Below, piece after piece: positions 55,197 to 64,000 of a stretch of 64,000 bases of DNA. The first letter of the stretch is position 1; every line of letters begins with the position of its first letter. The translations under genes were made by a program, and so were the position numbers. The stretch comes from Actinernus sp. WN-2022. Its lineage: Eukaryota > Cnidaria > Anthozoa > Actiniaria > Actinernidae. Location of the stretch: the NCBI GenBank assembly GCA_030867875.1, contig JAOWCC010000064.1, forward strand, positions 35,486,802 through 35,550,801. Reading direction: 5' to 3'. The notes below the pieces were generated by a model that made no database searches, was not told the DNA's origin, and worked only from the letters and a program-made list of their open reading frames with translations.

Positions 55197-56122
55197 CAAT
55201 TGTATTGTACTTCGCTGAACTCCAAATGTTTTCATCTTTCTGATCCAATAAAACAACAGAGTAATATCATTGTACACATGATGGGCTTCATATAAGTTTG
55301 AATTTTACAGCAGGGTTGCACTCAATTTAATATTCAATGATTGTAGACATAAATGTTCGACCCTTTTGTTTGGTTAGTTGATAGGAAAAATAGTTCTTTG
55401 ATATGCCAAATATTTTATCAAAAGTTTTTTACCCAGCTGAAAGCTTGCCTGGAATATTAAAGAATAAGACTTCCTGCACACGCTTGCCTATTGAATAGGA
55501 AAATTCACCAGGGTGCTATCTTTTTAAAACCGTAAGAAGTTTATCATGATGCGAACCCGCGTGCCGTATTTCTTTCACAGTCACACAAAATCAGCGTTCT
55601 CATTTTCCCTAGTCTAACGATATAGATACAATTCATAGTATTATATACTAGAAATACATTCTTAAATATCTTACTGTACACTGTTGTCTGATGGATCCAT
55701 CCTCCTGTTTAGGTTTCGTCTAGGGCGTACCACCTAAGTAAAGAAAAGGATCATAAAAAAGGGCAGGCCTATGAAAACTATTATAATTTAAACAATGAAT
55801 AACTAGTTAGTTCTTGTAAAATTGTTTAAACAGTAGCTTCCGCCGTTCACTCATGAGCAATGCAGCCTAATGCTATATACAGTATATAAGTGGGGACTGG
55901 GTCTAGTGGGTCTCAAGGTTCGTGAGTCACGACGATGGGAATATTTAATTTCCCGTCAAGAAAACTCCCCCCAACACTTTGCAGAGGTATCTAGGGGCTG
56001 AGGGATTCTGCGGGAGGAATCTATTCTTGAGTTGCACGTTAAGTCATCGACGCCATGTTGGTGGACGTTAACAAGATTCCTCATTAGCTTCTCTTGTTAG
56101 TGGCACCAACATGGCCGCCACA
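55197..56122. other. duplicated non-coding sequence
   Basis: Matches 17816-18555 and 18748-18930 in copy 1. No gene recognised in either copy. Confidence 0.45.
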
Positions 56123-56452
56123 TACATACATACATGAACTTTATTTGAGTGTCAATAGTATTTAGCTGTAAAGCTAATTGGGGACATATATAAAATACGT
56201 CTACACTGTGTTACAGGATATATAAAATACACTATATTACAGGATATATAAAGTACGTATAAATAAATATTACAAGTTGTAAAATGTAAATATAATATGA
56301 TAATATTAATGAGATACAAATATCAGAAAATAATAATTAAGAAAATTACTCATGATTGTGAATGCATACATGACATATCTTTTACGTTGACTGTGCGCAC
56401 ACCTTTCTTAAATGCCTGAACTGATTTTATTACGAAGCTCGTTGGTGCTGAA
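56123..56452 (-). mobile_element. LINE 3' end, copy 2 only
   Basis: Minus-strand 3' end: about 330 bp ending in AGCTTTACAGCTAAATAC, AATAAAGTTC and an (ATGT)n tail at 56135-56123. The sister sequence (CACATCTTTGTC, about 18931) is uninterrupted. The tail resembles the SINE tail at 38330-38400. Confidence 0.65.
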
Positions 56453-56569
56453 TCTCTGGGGATTGGTTGCAAGTCATCCGAATAAGTAGTGTATACAAGT
56501 TCGTGGATTTTTCAGTGTCAACATGTTTTCATTCGTGTTCCCTGTTTACTCCTTCAAGAAACCTATGCT

Positions 56570-56940
56570 GCCCTCAGACCAAATTTGCTCTCCGCTGCTG
56601 GTCGGATTGTTTCAAACAGATGGTTGAGCTTTTCAGACTCTCAAAAAATCGTACTTTTTCTATTTGGATCTTCCTTATTAACCAACGACGAAAATGTTGA
56701 TATTTTTTACCACGTTCAGTATTATATAAGAGAGTCTAATCGTTTTCATCTGTCATAACCTAATCACTTTTTTTAAAATTGTTATTTCTTTATCGCATAG
56801 TCTGTAGTCTGTAACGTCCGTCTCTTTACTGTATAATACTGTATTGTAAGTGTAACGTGTGAGCCCCCTAGATGAGCTAATAGAGCTCTTGGGGTGAACT
56901 CGTAATACAAAAAATATGTTTAAATTAAAAAAAATATAAA
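56570..56940. other. insert of unknown type, copy 2 only
   Basis: Interrupts sequence continuous in copy 1 (about 19050-19063). Plus strand ends in an A-rich stretch near 56925-56950, suggesting a retroposed sequence, but no recognisable protein. Confidence 0.35.
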
Positions 56941-57561
56941 AACAATTTAAAAATGAATGGCAAGTATAAGAGTAAGAGATCTTGGTTTGGTGGATTGTAA
57001 ATTTAGTTAGGAGAGTGAGCGAGAAGATTATTTGAAGAAACACTGCACCTGAAAAAGTATTTAAACATGCAGCCAGGATTGAGCCATATGACATTACATT
57101 TTTATCTGCATGTTAATGTGATGACTGTGTGGAATGGGGAATGCAGTCTATTTGGTTTTGTGATGTTTGGCTGTATCAGCAAATGGTGAAAGTTGCCTCT
57201 GGGACTAATTTTTGTAATTTTGACACAAGCCGATGCCTTAAAGTGACAAAAACACACCTAGTAACTATAGGTTTAGCAGGGTAAAAAGATCACCAACAGC
57301 AGAGATCTGGGAATCTCAATGAAGGATTTTTTAGATGTCTCAAAGCAGAAACACAACAGAAAATCCAGTGAAATCCCCTCACAAAGATTACTAAAAGCAA
57401 ACCAAGTACTTTTCAGTCATCCTCAGACTATTATGTCCTCTGGCTCTCTCGTACTGCCTTATTTGTCCAAAATTAGAGCAGTTTTCATTCAAAACTCTAC
57501 AGAAGAGGACTTTGCATGTCATCACCATCACTAGTGTAGAATTCTCCCAAATGGCACTGTG

Positions 57562-59670
57562 GGAAAACTTGAGACCTTGGCTTAAAAGTTCAGCAGTATT
57601 TATCTACCCCAGACTAGCTAAACTTGAACTGAGGGAGTAAGGTTAATTGTGTTAGCCCTCTGGATTTCGCTAGGCAAATTAGCACAGTAGACAGTGCATT
57701 AAAGTGCCAATGAAATGAAATCGATCTCGTTTATATTTTATTTTATTAAATTAAGTCTTCCCTTTGAATTTTTGTACAATTAAACTAATTGGAGAGCGCG
57801 AACATAATTTTATTTCGTATCGAAGTCAGGCAGAATTGCCCAAATCAGGCGACAATTTTTATGCCGTTAAGTATGCTAATCACATGCGTGACGTCACGGG
57901 GTCTGCACATTTATATTCACAAATTAAAAGTAAAAGTATGGCCGACTGCAAGGCTTCTATTAGAAAAATTATGGCCATCTTCAACTGAGGTTTCTCAAAG
58001 TAGTATATATTTTAATTGAAAACTGGCCAAAAATGCACTTATTTTGTAGTATTTATGGAGACGAATATAAATGCTTCTCTTGTTAAAACTTTTATGACCC
58101 CCCGTATAAATGAATTAAAACTTAGATGACCCCCCTATAAAATTGCTCAAAACTTTATTGCCCCACCCCCCCCCCCCCCCCCCATCAAAAAAAGATGGAT
58201 GTGCAAGAAAGAATGCAAATTGTATATACATGTAATCTATTAAATTTACTATTAATGTTTCTAGATTTATGGTATTTTCCATTACCTTTGTTTAGTATAT
58301 AAAACACATATATACATGTATTCTTCTGAAAATCTCTACCTCACCATCCTTCCCGGATGGGTACTTGAAATTGTACCACTAATTTGTGCATTATATTGCA
58401 TTCTAGTGCATCATATTGCATTGTTCCGTAGTCTCAAATAAATAAAAGAAAAAGATCTCAGCATTGGTATTAAAACTAATCTCCTGAACACCAATGCATT
58501 ATCTCTCCTATGGGGATGTGCCTTTGATCATGAGCTTAGAGAATATGATCCTGCATATAATGTAAACAATGGAGAATACATTTTTTTAATTATGGCGAGG
58601 GGCAAAGGCCCGAGCCAAAATTTTTGAGATTTTACTGTTCTCTAAAACACTGGTTTCCTGTGTTCTGGAGACTAAACACTGGCTTAGCATTACAACAGCA
58701 ATTTCATTTTACATGACAGGTATGTCAAAACTTTGATGATCCCCCCAAGGAGTAGGTAAAATATTTGATAACCCCCCTAAAAATAGCACTTAAAACTTTT
58801 GTTGCACCCCCCCATGATTTAACCGACCCCCCCCTCCCAAGCCGTAAATAATGAACACTCCCTTAGTGCACAAGTAAATAAATTGCCCGAATCTGCCATC
58901 AACACTTCATGTAGGGGAGACACCCATTTCCGAGGTTATCTCAAAACCTTTAGTTGCTTAATTATTGATAATGTATTTGACTTCTTAAGTTATAATCCGC
59001 TGAAAGTCCATGGTGCATTGAATAATATATGTTTTTTATAATATAGATACGATAGTACGCGCGCTCTGATTGGCTAAAAAGCCATGTTTTATTAGAGTAT
59101 ATAACATGGTTTGCCGTGTTTTATTGTTTCCAACTGGCGGTTTCCTTTCATCGCGCGCATAAATCTATAATATAAAACAGATAAAGAAGCCTTAAATCCA
59201 AGTTTTATACTTTCATAAAACACTCTGGTCATTTGAGAACACTCGAGAAATGTCGAAAGCACGCGCTTTCGGCTTGTGCTTTTACATTTCTCTCATGTTC
59301 TCAAATGCCCATCGTGTTTTATGATAATATAAAACATGGCTAAGGCTTCTTTATTTGTTAAATACGAGATCGCAGCAGTACATTGAAATATAGTGAGGGA
59401 TCGCTATTGTTGACAGTGCGCATTCAGTTTGTATTTTTCAGTGTTTCTCTCATTAAAAAATCTTGGCAATTGTTATATAAAACAAATAACAAGCCATTAC
59501 GAGGAACGCCATAATGACATTTATGCTGGGACATGAAAGTGATCAGTATCACCAGGAGCCCATGTGACTGACTCCTGGTATCACGAAGTAGCTAGAGATG
59601 AGTGATGAGTTGATGATAGGGTGCAAAGGTTCATGGTATTGCATTAAACCATATATGAATGATATATGAG
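57562..59670. other. no gene recognised; C-rich repeats
   Basis: Two similar tracts of AACTTTxATGACCCCCC-type repeats at 58080-58175 (with a long C run at about 58152-58183) and 58730-58850. Imperfect inverted motifs around AAAACATGGCTAAGGCTTC (59170-59345). The 57764-57988 frame (plus) has no recognised motif. Confidence 0.4.
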
Positions 59671-59675
59671 TGATA

Positions 59676-59831
59676 TTTCAATACCACCCCTTTTCACTGC
59701 AAACGCTGCAAACACTGCCACAAGGGTGGCCATTTTAATCCAACCACATGTCCATGTATAGAATTGTTCAGTAAGGTATTACCGCGGATACCAAATGAAG
59801 TCCAAAAACTGGTTAAAATTCAGTAACTGAC
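59676..59831 (+). pseudogene. cysteine/histidine-rich coding remnant
   Basis: A frame after a stop reads YFNTTPFHCKRCKHCHKGG then HFNPTTCPCIELFSKV and ends KLVKIQ-stop. The C-X2-C-X2-C-H ... H ... C-P-C arrangement suggests a zinc-binding end of a mobile-element or nucleic-acid-binding protein. No upstream exon recognised. Confidence 0.35.
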
Positions 59832-59876
59832 CTTCATGTCTCAGCATAAAGATTATATTTCCCCGTTTGTTTGTTG

Positions 59877-60224
59877 TCATATCCGGGATACCGGTATGTA
59901 CAGAGGACGTCGCAGCGTGTGAAGATCGATAGTCACGACTGTGCGACGAACCAGTTCACTTGTGATTGTTTCAGTTTGATCATTTGCATTAAATGCGTAA
60001 ACACAGTGGGTCAAGCAGCTGTTCTTCAGTTCGTTAAAGCAAGGAACATCCGTCAGACAAGGCTTTAATCCTTCTAGCCTTCCCACAGCACCGGGAAAAT
60101 ATCTGATCGTATCGTCTGTTACTCTGGTGAGAAAAGAATCAAACACGGAAACTCTGCTCGGATACAAGCCGCATTCACCGAGGAAACAGGGTTTTCTTTC
60201 ACAACCCAAAGCAGTAAACAGCAT
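59877..60224 (-). CDS. hypothetical cysteine-rich protein or exon
   Basis: 115-codon frame, MLFTALGCERKPCFLGECGL then YPSRVSVFDSFLTRVTDDTI, with seven cysteines in residues 8-85 (including CX4CX4C and CX3C). GC content is higher than the flanks. A possible AG acceptor (AAACATTAG) lies right before the ATG, so it could be an internal or terminal exon. Not recognised and no hydrophobic signal peptide of normal length. The antisense frame is less coherent. Confidence 0.35.
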   Translation of the reverse strand: MLFTALGCERKPCFLGECGLYPSRVSVFDSFLTRVTDDTIRYFPGAVGRLEGLKPCLTDVPCFNELKNSCLTHCVYAFNANDQTETITSELVRRTVVTIDLHTLRRPLYIPVSRI

Positions 60225-60719
60225 CCTAATGTTTTGATAGAATGTTTCATAACTTTTTGTGCAATATCCTACTTACCTAAAGCGATAGAAGCGGGGATTA
60301 GAGATCTCATTCGCTATGGCCAATGACAAAGCGCGGTTGTAGTTACCAGTTCTCTGCTCCGATGAAATGATAACGAGAAACTATGTAGGTCGAGGAACCC
60401 AAAGGAATGCATATGAACTTCGGTATCGGCACATCAAAGACATCCGAAATAGGTTGCTGCTCGCTGCGCTCGCAGCAATTATATACTCATGTAAATTTAG
60501 ACTCGATAATTCAGTTTTCTTACTGTAAGAGAGTTTTAATAAACTATTATTATTACTATTATTATTGTTTCACAGTTTCGTTCGATTGCCGAAGCACAAC
60601 ATATGGCAATGGTTCTGAAAGTTAAGCATTTTTGGATTAGACCGCATCCATACGGAAAATGAACAGAAGCCAGGAGCTGACAGCAGTATATCAACTGATA
60701 CGAACCTCTAGCTCTACAC
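60225..60719. other. no gene recognised
   Basis: (ATT)n-type microsatellite at about 60542-60568; otherwise nothing clear. Confidence 0.4.
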
Positions 60720-60783
60720 TAACCTGAGCCGATCAGGCCTAGTGGGGGAGGGGTGGGGGAGGGGAGCCTCATACTCAGGTTAG
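60720..60783. mobile_element. short palindromic MITE (AACCTGAG...CTCAGGTT)
   Basis: TAACCTGAG and CTCAGGTTA frame a G-rich loop. Same family as 22315-22375. Confidence 0.6.
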
Positions 60784-61076
60784 CTCTACACGATCACGAA
60801 GAAGTCCAAAGATTATTCTAAAAGGATAATGGTTCCTGGATCCGGGCTTTGCAATTTGGTTCTTGCGCATTTCATTTTTGTGTCCTTGCGCATGACCACA
60901 TTGCAATGCGCTAGAAGAAATTGAGAAAATCGGCAACACTACACATTAGTATTGTTGCTTGCTCGCTTCAGGCTCGCTCGTTGCGCAGCAATAAAAGGTA
61001 AACTCGGCACAACTACTTTTGATTCAGATAAAACAGTAAAATCGACGGAAAGCAGCATGATTTGTTAGACCATAAG

Positions 61077-62940
61077 CTAAATTTCCCATGGATACGTCAA
61101 AAATAAAATGCCCATGACATTTCCCGAGCTCACGAGTACGGTTTTTGGGATCCCCAAGCAATTAACTAATCCAGAGGTACAGGAAATTGCATGGTGTGGA
61201 ACACATACGGTGTTTATAGTAGTGCCCCTTTCGCACCATTCGGTAGAGACTTCCATTATGGCTGGTTTTTGTGCATCGCTGTGAGAATTTTGAACGATTG
61301 TATTTAACTTGTAAGAGGGCCACAATTAACGAGAATAATTCTTCTTCTATGGACCGAAGAAAATGTAATTGAACTCGTCGTCTTCGTGATCTCCGCAGTA
61401 AAAGTTACTGGATTGTAAAGTCGATCGAAGATCGCTGGTAAAAAAAGGAGCAGAAAAAATGAAATCAAACTAGCCAACTCTCTCGAAACTTCCATCAGTC
61501 GCTTTGTTTATAAATCTGATACGAAATAATGCCTGCCAAAGGTGTTTTCTTGGGTTAATAGTTCACCTAGGGGAATTCTTTTGCATGTAACCATAAACCC
61601 CTTAATTGGTAACTGAAACCCAGGATGATGTATGAGAGGGTCTCAATGGGGGGGTCTACATGTCAGTTGTCAGTTAAAATGTTGGCCATTTGTCAGTTGT
61701 CAGTTAGCCCTAGTTAATCATTACTAGAGAAAATTTACAATGTTTGACCCACAAAAACCAAATTTGTCAGTTGTCAGTTATTTTTCGGTTGTCAGTTGTC
61801 AGTAAAAAAATCGTCATTTGTCAGTTGTCAGTTATTTTTAAGGCTGTTTGTCAGTAGTCAGTTGACCCCATTCAGGCCCTCGTATGAGACAGGCCTGTGC
61901 CCGTAGCCAATATGAGCCGCAAACCGAGGCAGTTGCCTCGGTAAAATTTGTTGATTTATCCGTGTTTCCATATAAAAAGGTATGTTAAAATTCCAACCCC
62001 TTATGGAGCGATTATTTCTTGGCGTTTTATAGTTCGGAAAAAAATTGGTCTGGCCGGCTACGGGCCAGTCCTGTCTCCATTTCCGGCGTGAACAAATTCG
62101 TGATTTAAGTTACATCTGTCGAAGAAAGCCCGCAACGGGACCGATGAAGAATGAAAACACGAGCAGTTTCACAAAAAAACGATTTGGAGCTTTATTGTTT
62201 AATTGCGCCAAATTTATAAGTTACCTTACAATAGCTTGGGCTTTGCTGGACACTTTATGTCAGCATTGGCTACTGGGGAGAGTTTTTGTTTCCACCCTAT
62301 TAAATAGACTGGAACCAAATATTTTTTTCTGTCAGTTTGCGACAGAGAAATGGATACACAGAGCGCCGTGTGTACAACTTACTCAAGTTGGCGCATAAAG
62401 TCGTATATAATCCACAATATGGCCATCCTATCTGCCGTTAGAGCGATACATATTAGATCCTCGGACGCACTACAGCTCAAAATACCAATTGTAACTGGAA
62501 CCTTTCAACATGCTTGTGCTAAATCGTTCAATATACTTACTAAAAATATCAGGAACCGCAATAACACTAAGCAATGTTTGAGACTATAAAGCAGAGCTTT
62601 TCTAAAAAACCCGTCGATAGTAGACTCTGATTACCAGATTTTTTAATCCTTTTGAAATATAGTGTGTTTATCATACTTTTGCCATTTATTTATTATCGTA
62701 ATTACCACATTTCAAGTTTTATTGTATTGTAGTTTATATTACACTAGATTACAATAGCATATGGATGAAGAGCCAATGTTGTATTTGAAAAGCCATAAAT
62801 AAACCAATTATTATTAAATGTTGAATACGGATTAAATCTTTCATTCTAAAAAGGCCTCCAAACGACAACAGAACAATGTGGGTGAACTACTTACCGAAAA
62901 ATATCCTTTGCGCTGTATACGTGTTTCGCAACATTGTACA
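61077..62940. repeat. extended, decayed part of segmental duplication (copy 2 side)
   Basis: Ordered, same-orientation blocks matching 20680-24335 (see that entry), much shorter because the LINE fragment, VNTR and other insertions of the copy 1 side are missing. Confidence 0.75.
61660..61865. repeat. TGTCAGT tandem/dispersed repeat tract
   Basis: Paired TTTGTCAGTTGTCAGTTA motifs recur about six times in 200 bp at irregular spacing. Absent at the matching position near 22020. Confidence 0.85.
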
Positions 62941-62946
62941 ACGATC

Positions 62947-63403
62947 CACAGGCAGCCCAAGCTCAAGTTACGAAAACATAAGGGTTTGTATGGGAGCGTA
63001 GCGAGCTCAAGTTACGAAATTATAAGGGTTTGTATGGGCGCGTAGCGAACTCCGTTTACTAGCCAGAAATACTGTAAAATATTTGTCTTCTGTCGTGTTT
63101 CTCTCCTTGTTGGGTAGTTTTAAGCTGATTTCAGCCGGGTTTTTCTTTCGGAGCAGGGAGAAGGGGCTCCGAAAGAAAAACCCGGCTGAAATCAGCTTAA
63201 AACTACCCAACAAGGAGAGAAACACGACAGAAGACATCACAGTGGCAAGGTAAGTCATTTTATTCAAATATTTTACCGTATTTCTGGCTAGTAAACGGAG
63301 TTCGCTACGCTCCCATACAAACCCTTATGATTTCGTAACTTGAGCTCGCTACGCTCCCATACAAACCCTTATATTTTAGTAACTTGAGCTTGGGCTGCCT
63401 GTG
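62947..63403. mobile_element. 457-bp foldback element with 7-bp target duplication
   Basis: Terminal CACAGGCAGCCCAAGCTC (62947) is inverted at the right (GAGCTTGGGCTGCCTGTG, to 63403). The arms meet at about 63157 with few mismatches, and each arm contains a tandem pair of the CAAGTTACGAAA...CCCATAC unit. AACGATC flanks both ends (62940-62946, 63404-63410). The related sequence near 24270 keeps an empty AACGATC site. Confidence 0.9.
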
Positions 63404-63642
63404 AACGATCATTAGTAAACTTACCCTGGTTTCACCGACACACCGAGAGCCCGAAGCGACGAAACCGCCGAATTGAAGCAGGCAATTGTGCCAGGACCCT
63501 GCGGAATTCCTGAATTGCTGAAGTTTCAGAAGGTATGACCACATAACAGTCCCACAACATTAACACCTTCTACGCATTATGTTTGACCGAGAGGTAAATG
63601 CCATCACCTTTCAGTTTTATAGGCAATCTTGGAGATATATAA

Positions 63643-63863
63643 GGGTGCGTTCGATTGACCGTATTCCGGAATAAGAATACACAGAATGAAAACTACAAAT
63701 CGCTTATTTCGGGAATTTTTAGTCCTTGGAATACAAGATGTATCCTGAATATCATATTTCAGCAAACTTTAGTAGCTTACAGTGAAAAATATGCCTGAAC
63801 CAGTGATTTCCAGAGATTATTCCAACTATTCTTATTCCGGAATACGGTCAATCGAACGCGCCC
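63643..63863. mobile_element. MITE with TAA target duplication (Harbinger-like)
   Basis: The ends GGGTGCGTTCGATTGACCGT and ACGGTCAATCGAACGCGCCC are inverted; TTCCGGAATAAGAATA continues the arms. TAA flanks at 63640-63642 and 63864-63866. A 3-bp TAA duplication is typical of PIF/Harbinger. Confidence 0.85.
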
Positions 63864-63901
63864 TAAGTCTCGGCTTCACCGCTCGGCTTTCCCCCGCAGT
63901 T

Positions 63902-63954
63902 GTTTTTAGGGGCTCCGTACCGTACCATAGAGAGGGTACGGAGCTCCTAAAAAC
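63902..63954. repeat. short hairpin
   Basis: GTTTTTAGGGGCTCCGTACC pairs with GGTACGGAGCTCCTAAAAAC around a short loop; likely a small MITE. Confidence 0.7.
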
Positions 63955-64000
63955 GATTGCCGGACCGCTCGGTGTGTCGGCGGGAAAAAATCACCTATGG

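Larger units (their letters stand above)
47967..57561. repeat. segmental duplication, copy 2
   Basis: Direct-orientation partner of 6031-19722. Gene, introns, VNTR, SINE and intronic MITE are retained in the same order; several copy 1 MITEs are absent (empty sites). Private insertions are a MITE at 54905-55196, a LINE tail at 56123-56452 and about 370 bp at 56570-56940. Confidence 0.9.

Noticed and set aside
62045..62398. 117-codon plus-strand frame in the decayed duplicate
   Set aside because: The matching block near 22180-23400 does not keep the frame and no motif is present.

Overview
This is a window of animal nuclear DNA. It is AT-rich, very gene-poor and packed with transposable-element debris. 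The two real protein-coding genes are split by introns with GT...AG borders, and there are tRNA-derived SINEs, L2/CR1-type LINE fragments and dozens of short inverted-repeat elements (MITEs). The patched-related gene and the repeat landscape look cnidarian; a stony coral is my best guess, and this is inference. No bacterial-type operon, CRISPR array or rRNA gene is visible.

The backbone is a direct segmental duplication. Copy 1 runs from about 6.03 to 19.72 kb and copy 2 from about 47.97 to 57.56 kb. More decayed similarity continues at about 20.7-24.3 kb versus 61.1-62.9 kb. Each copy carries, on the minus strand, one apparently intact patched-domain (PTCHD3-like) membrane protein gene of three visible coding exons (6760-11322 and 48304-52757). 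Each also carries, on the plus strand, a broken remnant of a Crypton/ZMYM-like domain (14796-15277 and 53825-54160). The copies differ by insertions present in only one of them: MITEs at 6.3, 14.9, 15.7, 17.4, 17.65 and 18.6 kb in copy 1, and a MITE at 54.9 kb plus a LINE tail at 56.1 kb in copy 2. Several have clean target-site duplications and an empty site in the sister copy.

Region by region: 0-2.4 kb holds a gag-like zinc-knuckle fragment (minus strand) preceded by a 1.2 kb array of about 28 small hairpins. 2.4-6 kb is AT-rich, with an E2F/TATA promoter-like cluster and one member of a hairpin-ended repeat family. 6-20 kb is duplication copy 1. 20-26 kb has LINE fragments, a VNTR and a 2 kb inverted repeat. 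26-30.3 kb has nested copies of the hairpin-ended family with a conserved, probably spliced reading frame of unknown function. 31.6-33.0 kb is a 1.4 kb foldback element with nearly identical arms and a 7-bp target duplication. 34-37 kb has two more LINE ends. 37-42.6 kb is a composite of the hairpin-ended family with an embedded SINE. 43-44.9 kb is a decayed LINE reverse transcriptase. 45-48 kb is simple and inverted repeats. 48-57.6 kb is duplication copy 2. 57.6-64 kb is further repeats, a cysteine-rich orphan ORF and a second foldback element.

The most unusual signals are the hairpin array with covarying stems beside the gag fragment, and the PTCHD3-like pair, whose large exon appears more diverged than the neighbouring introns. 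Next come the nested hairpin-ended elements carrying a spliced ORF, and a SINE with a triplicated A-box segment whose 3' tail matches a LINE tail elsewhere in the window. All comparisons were made by eye and numbers are approximate.
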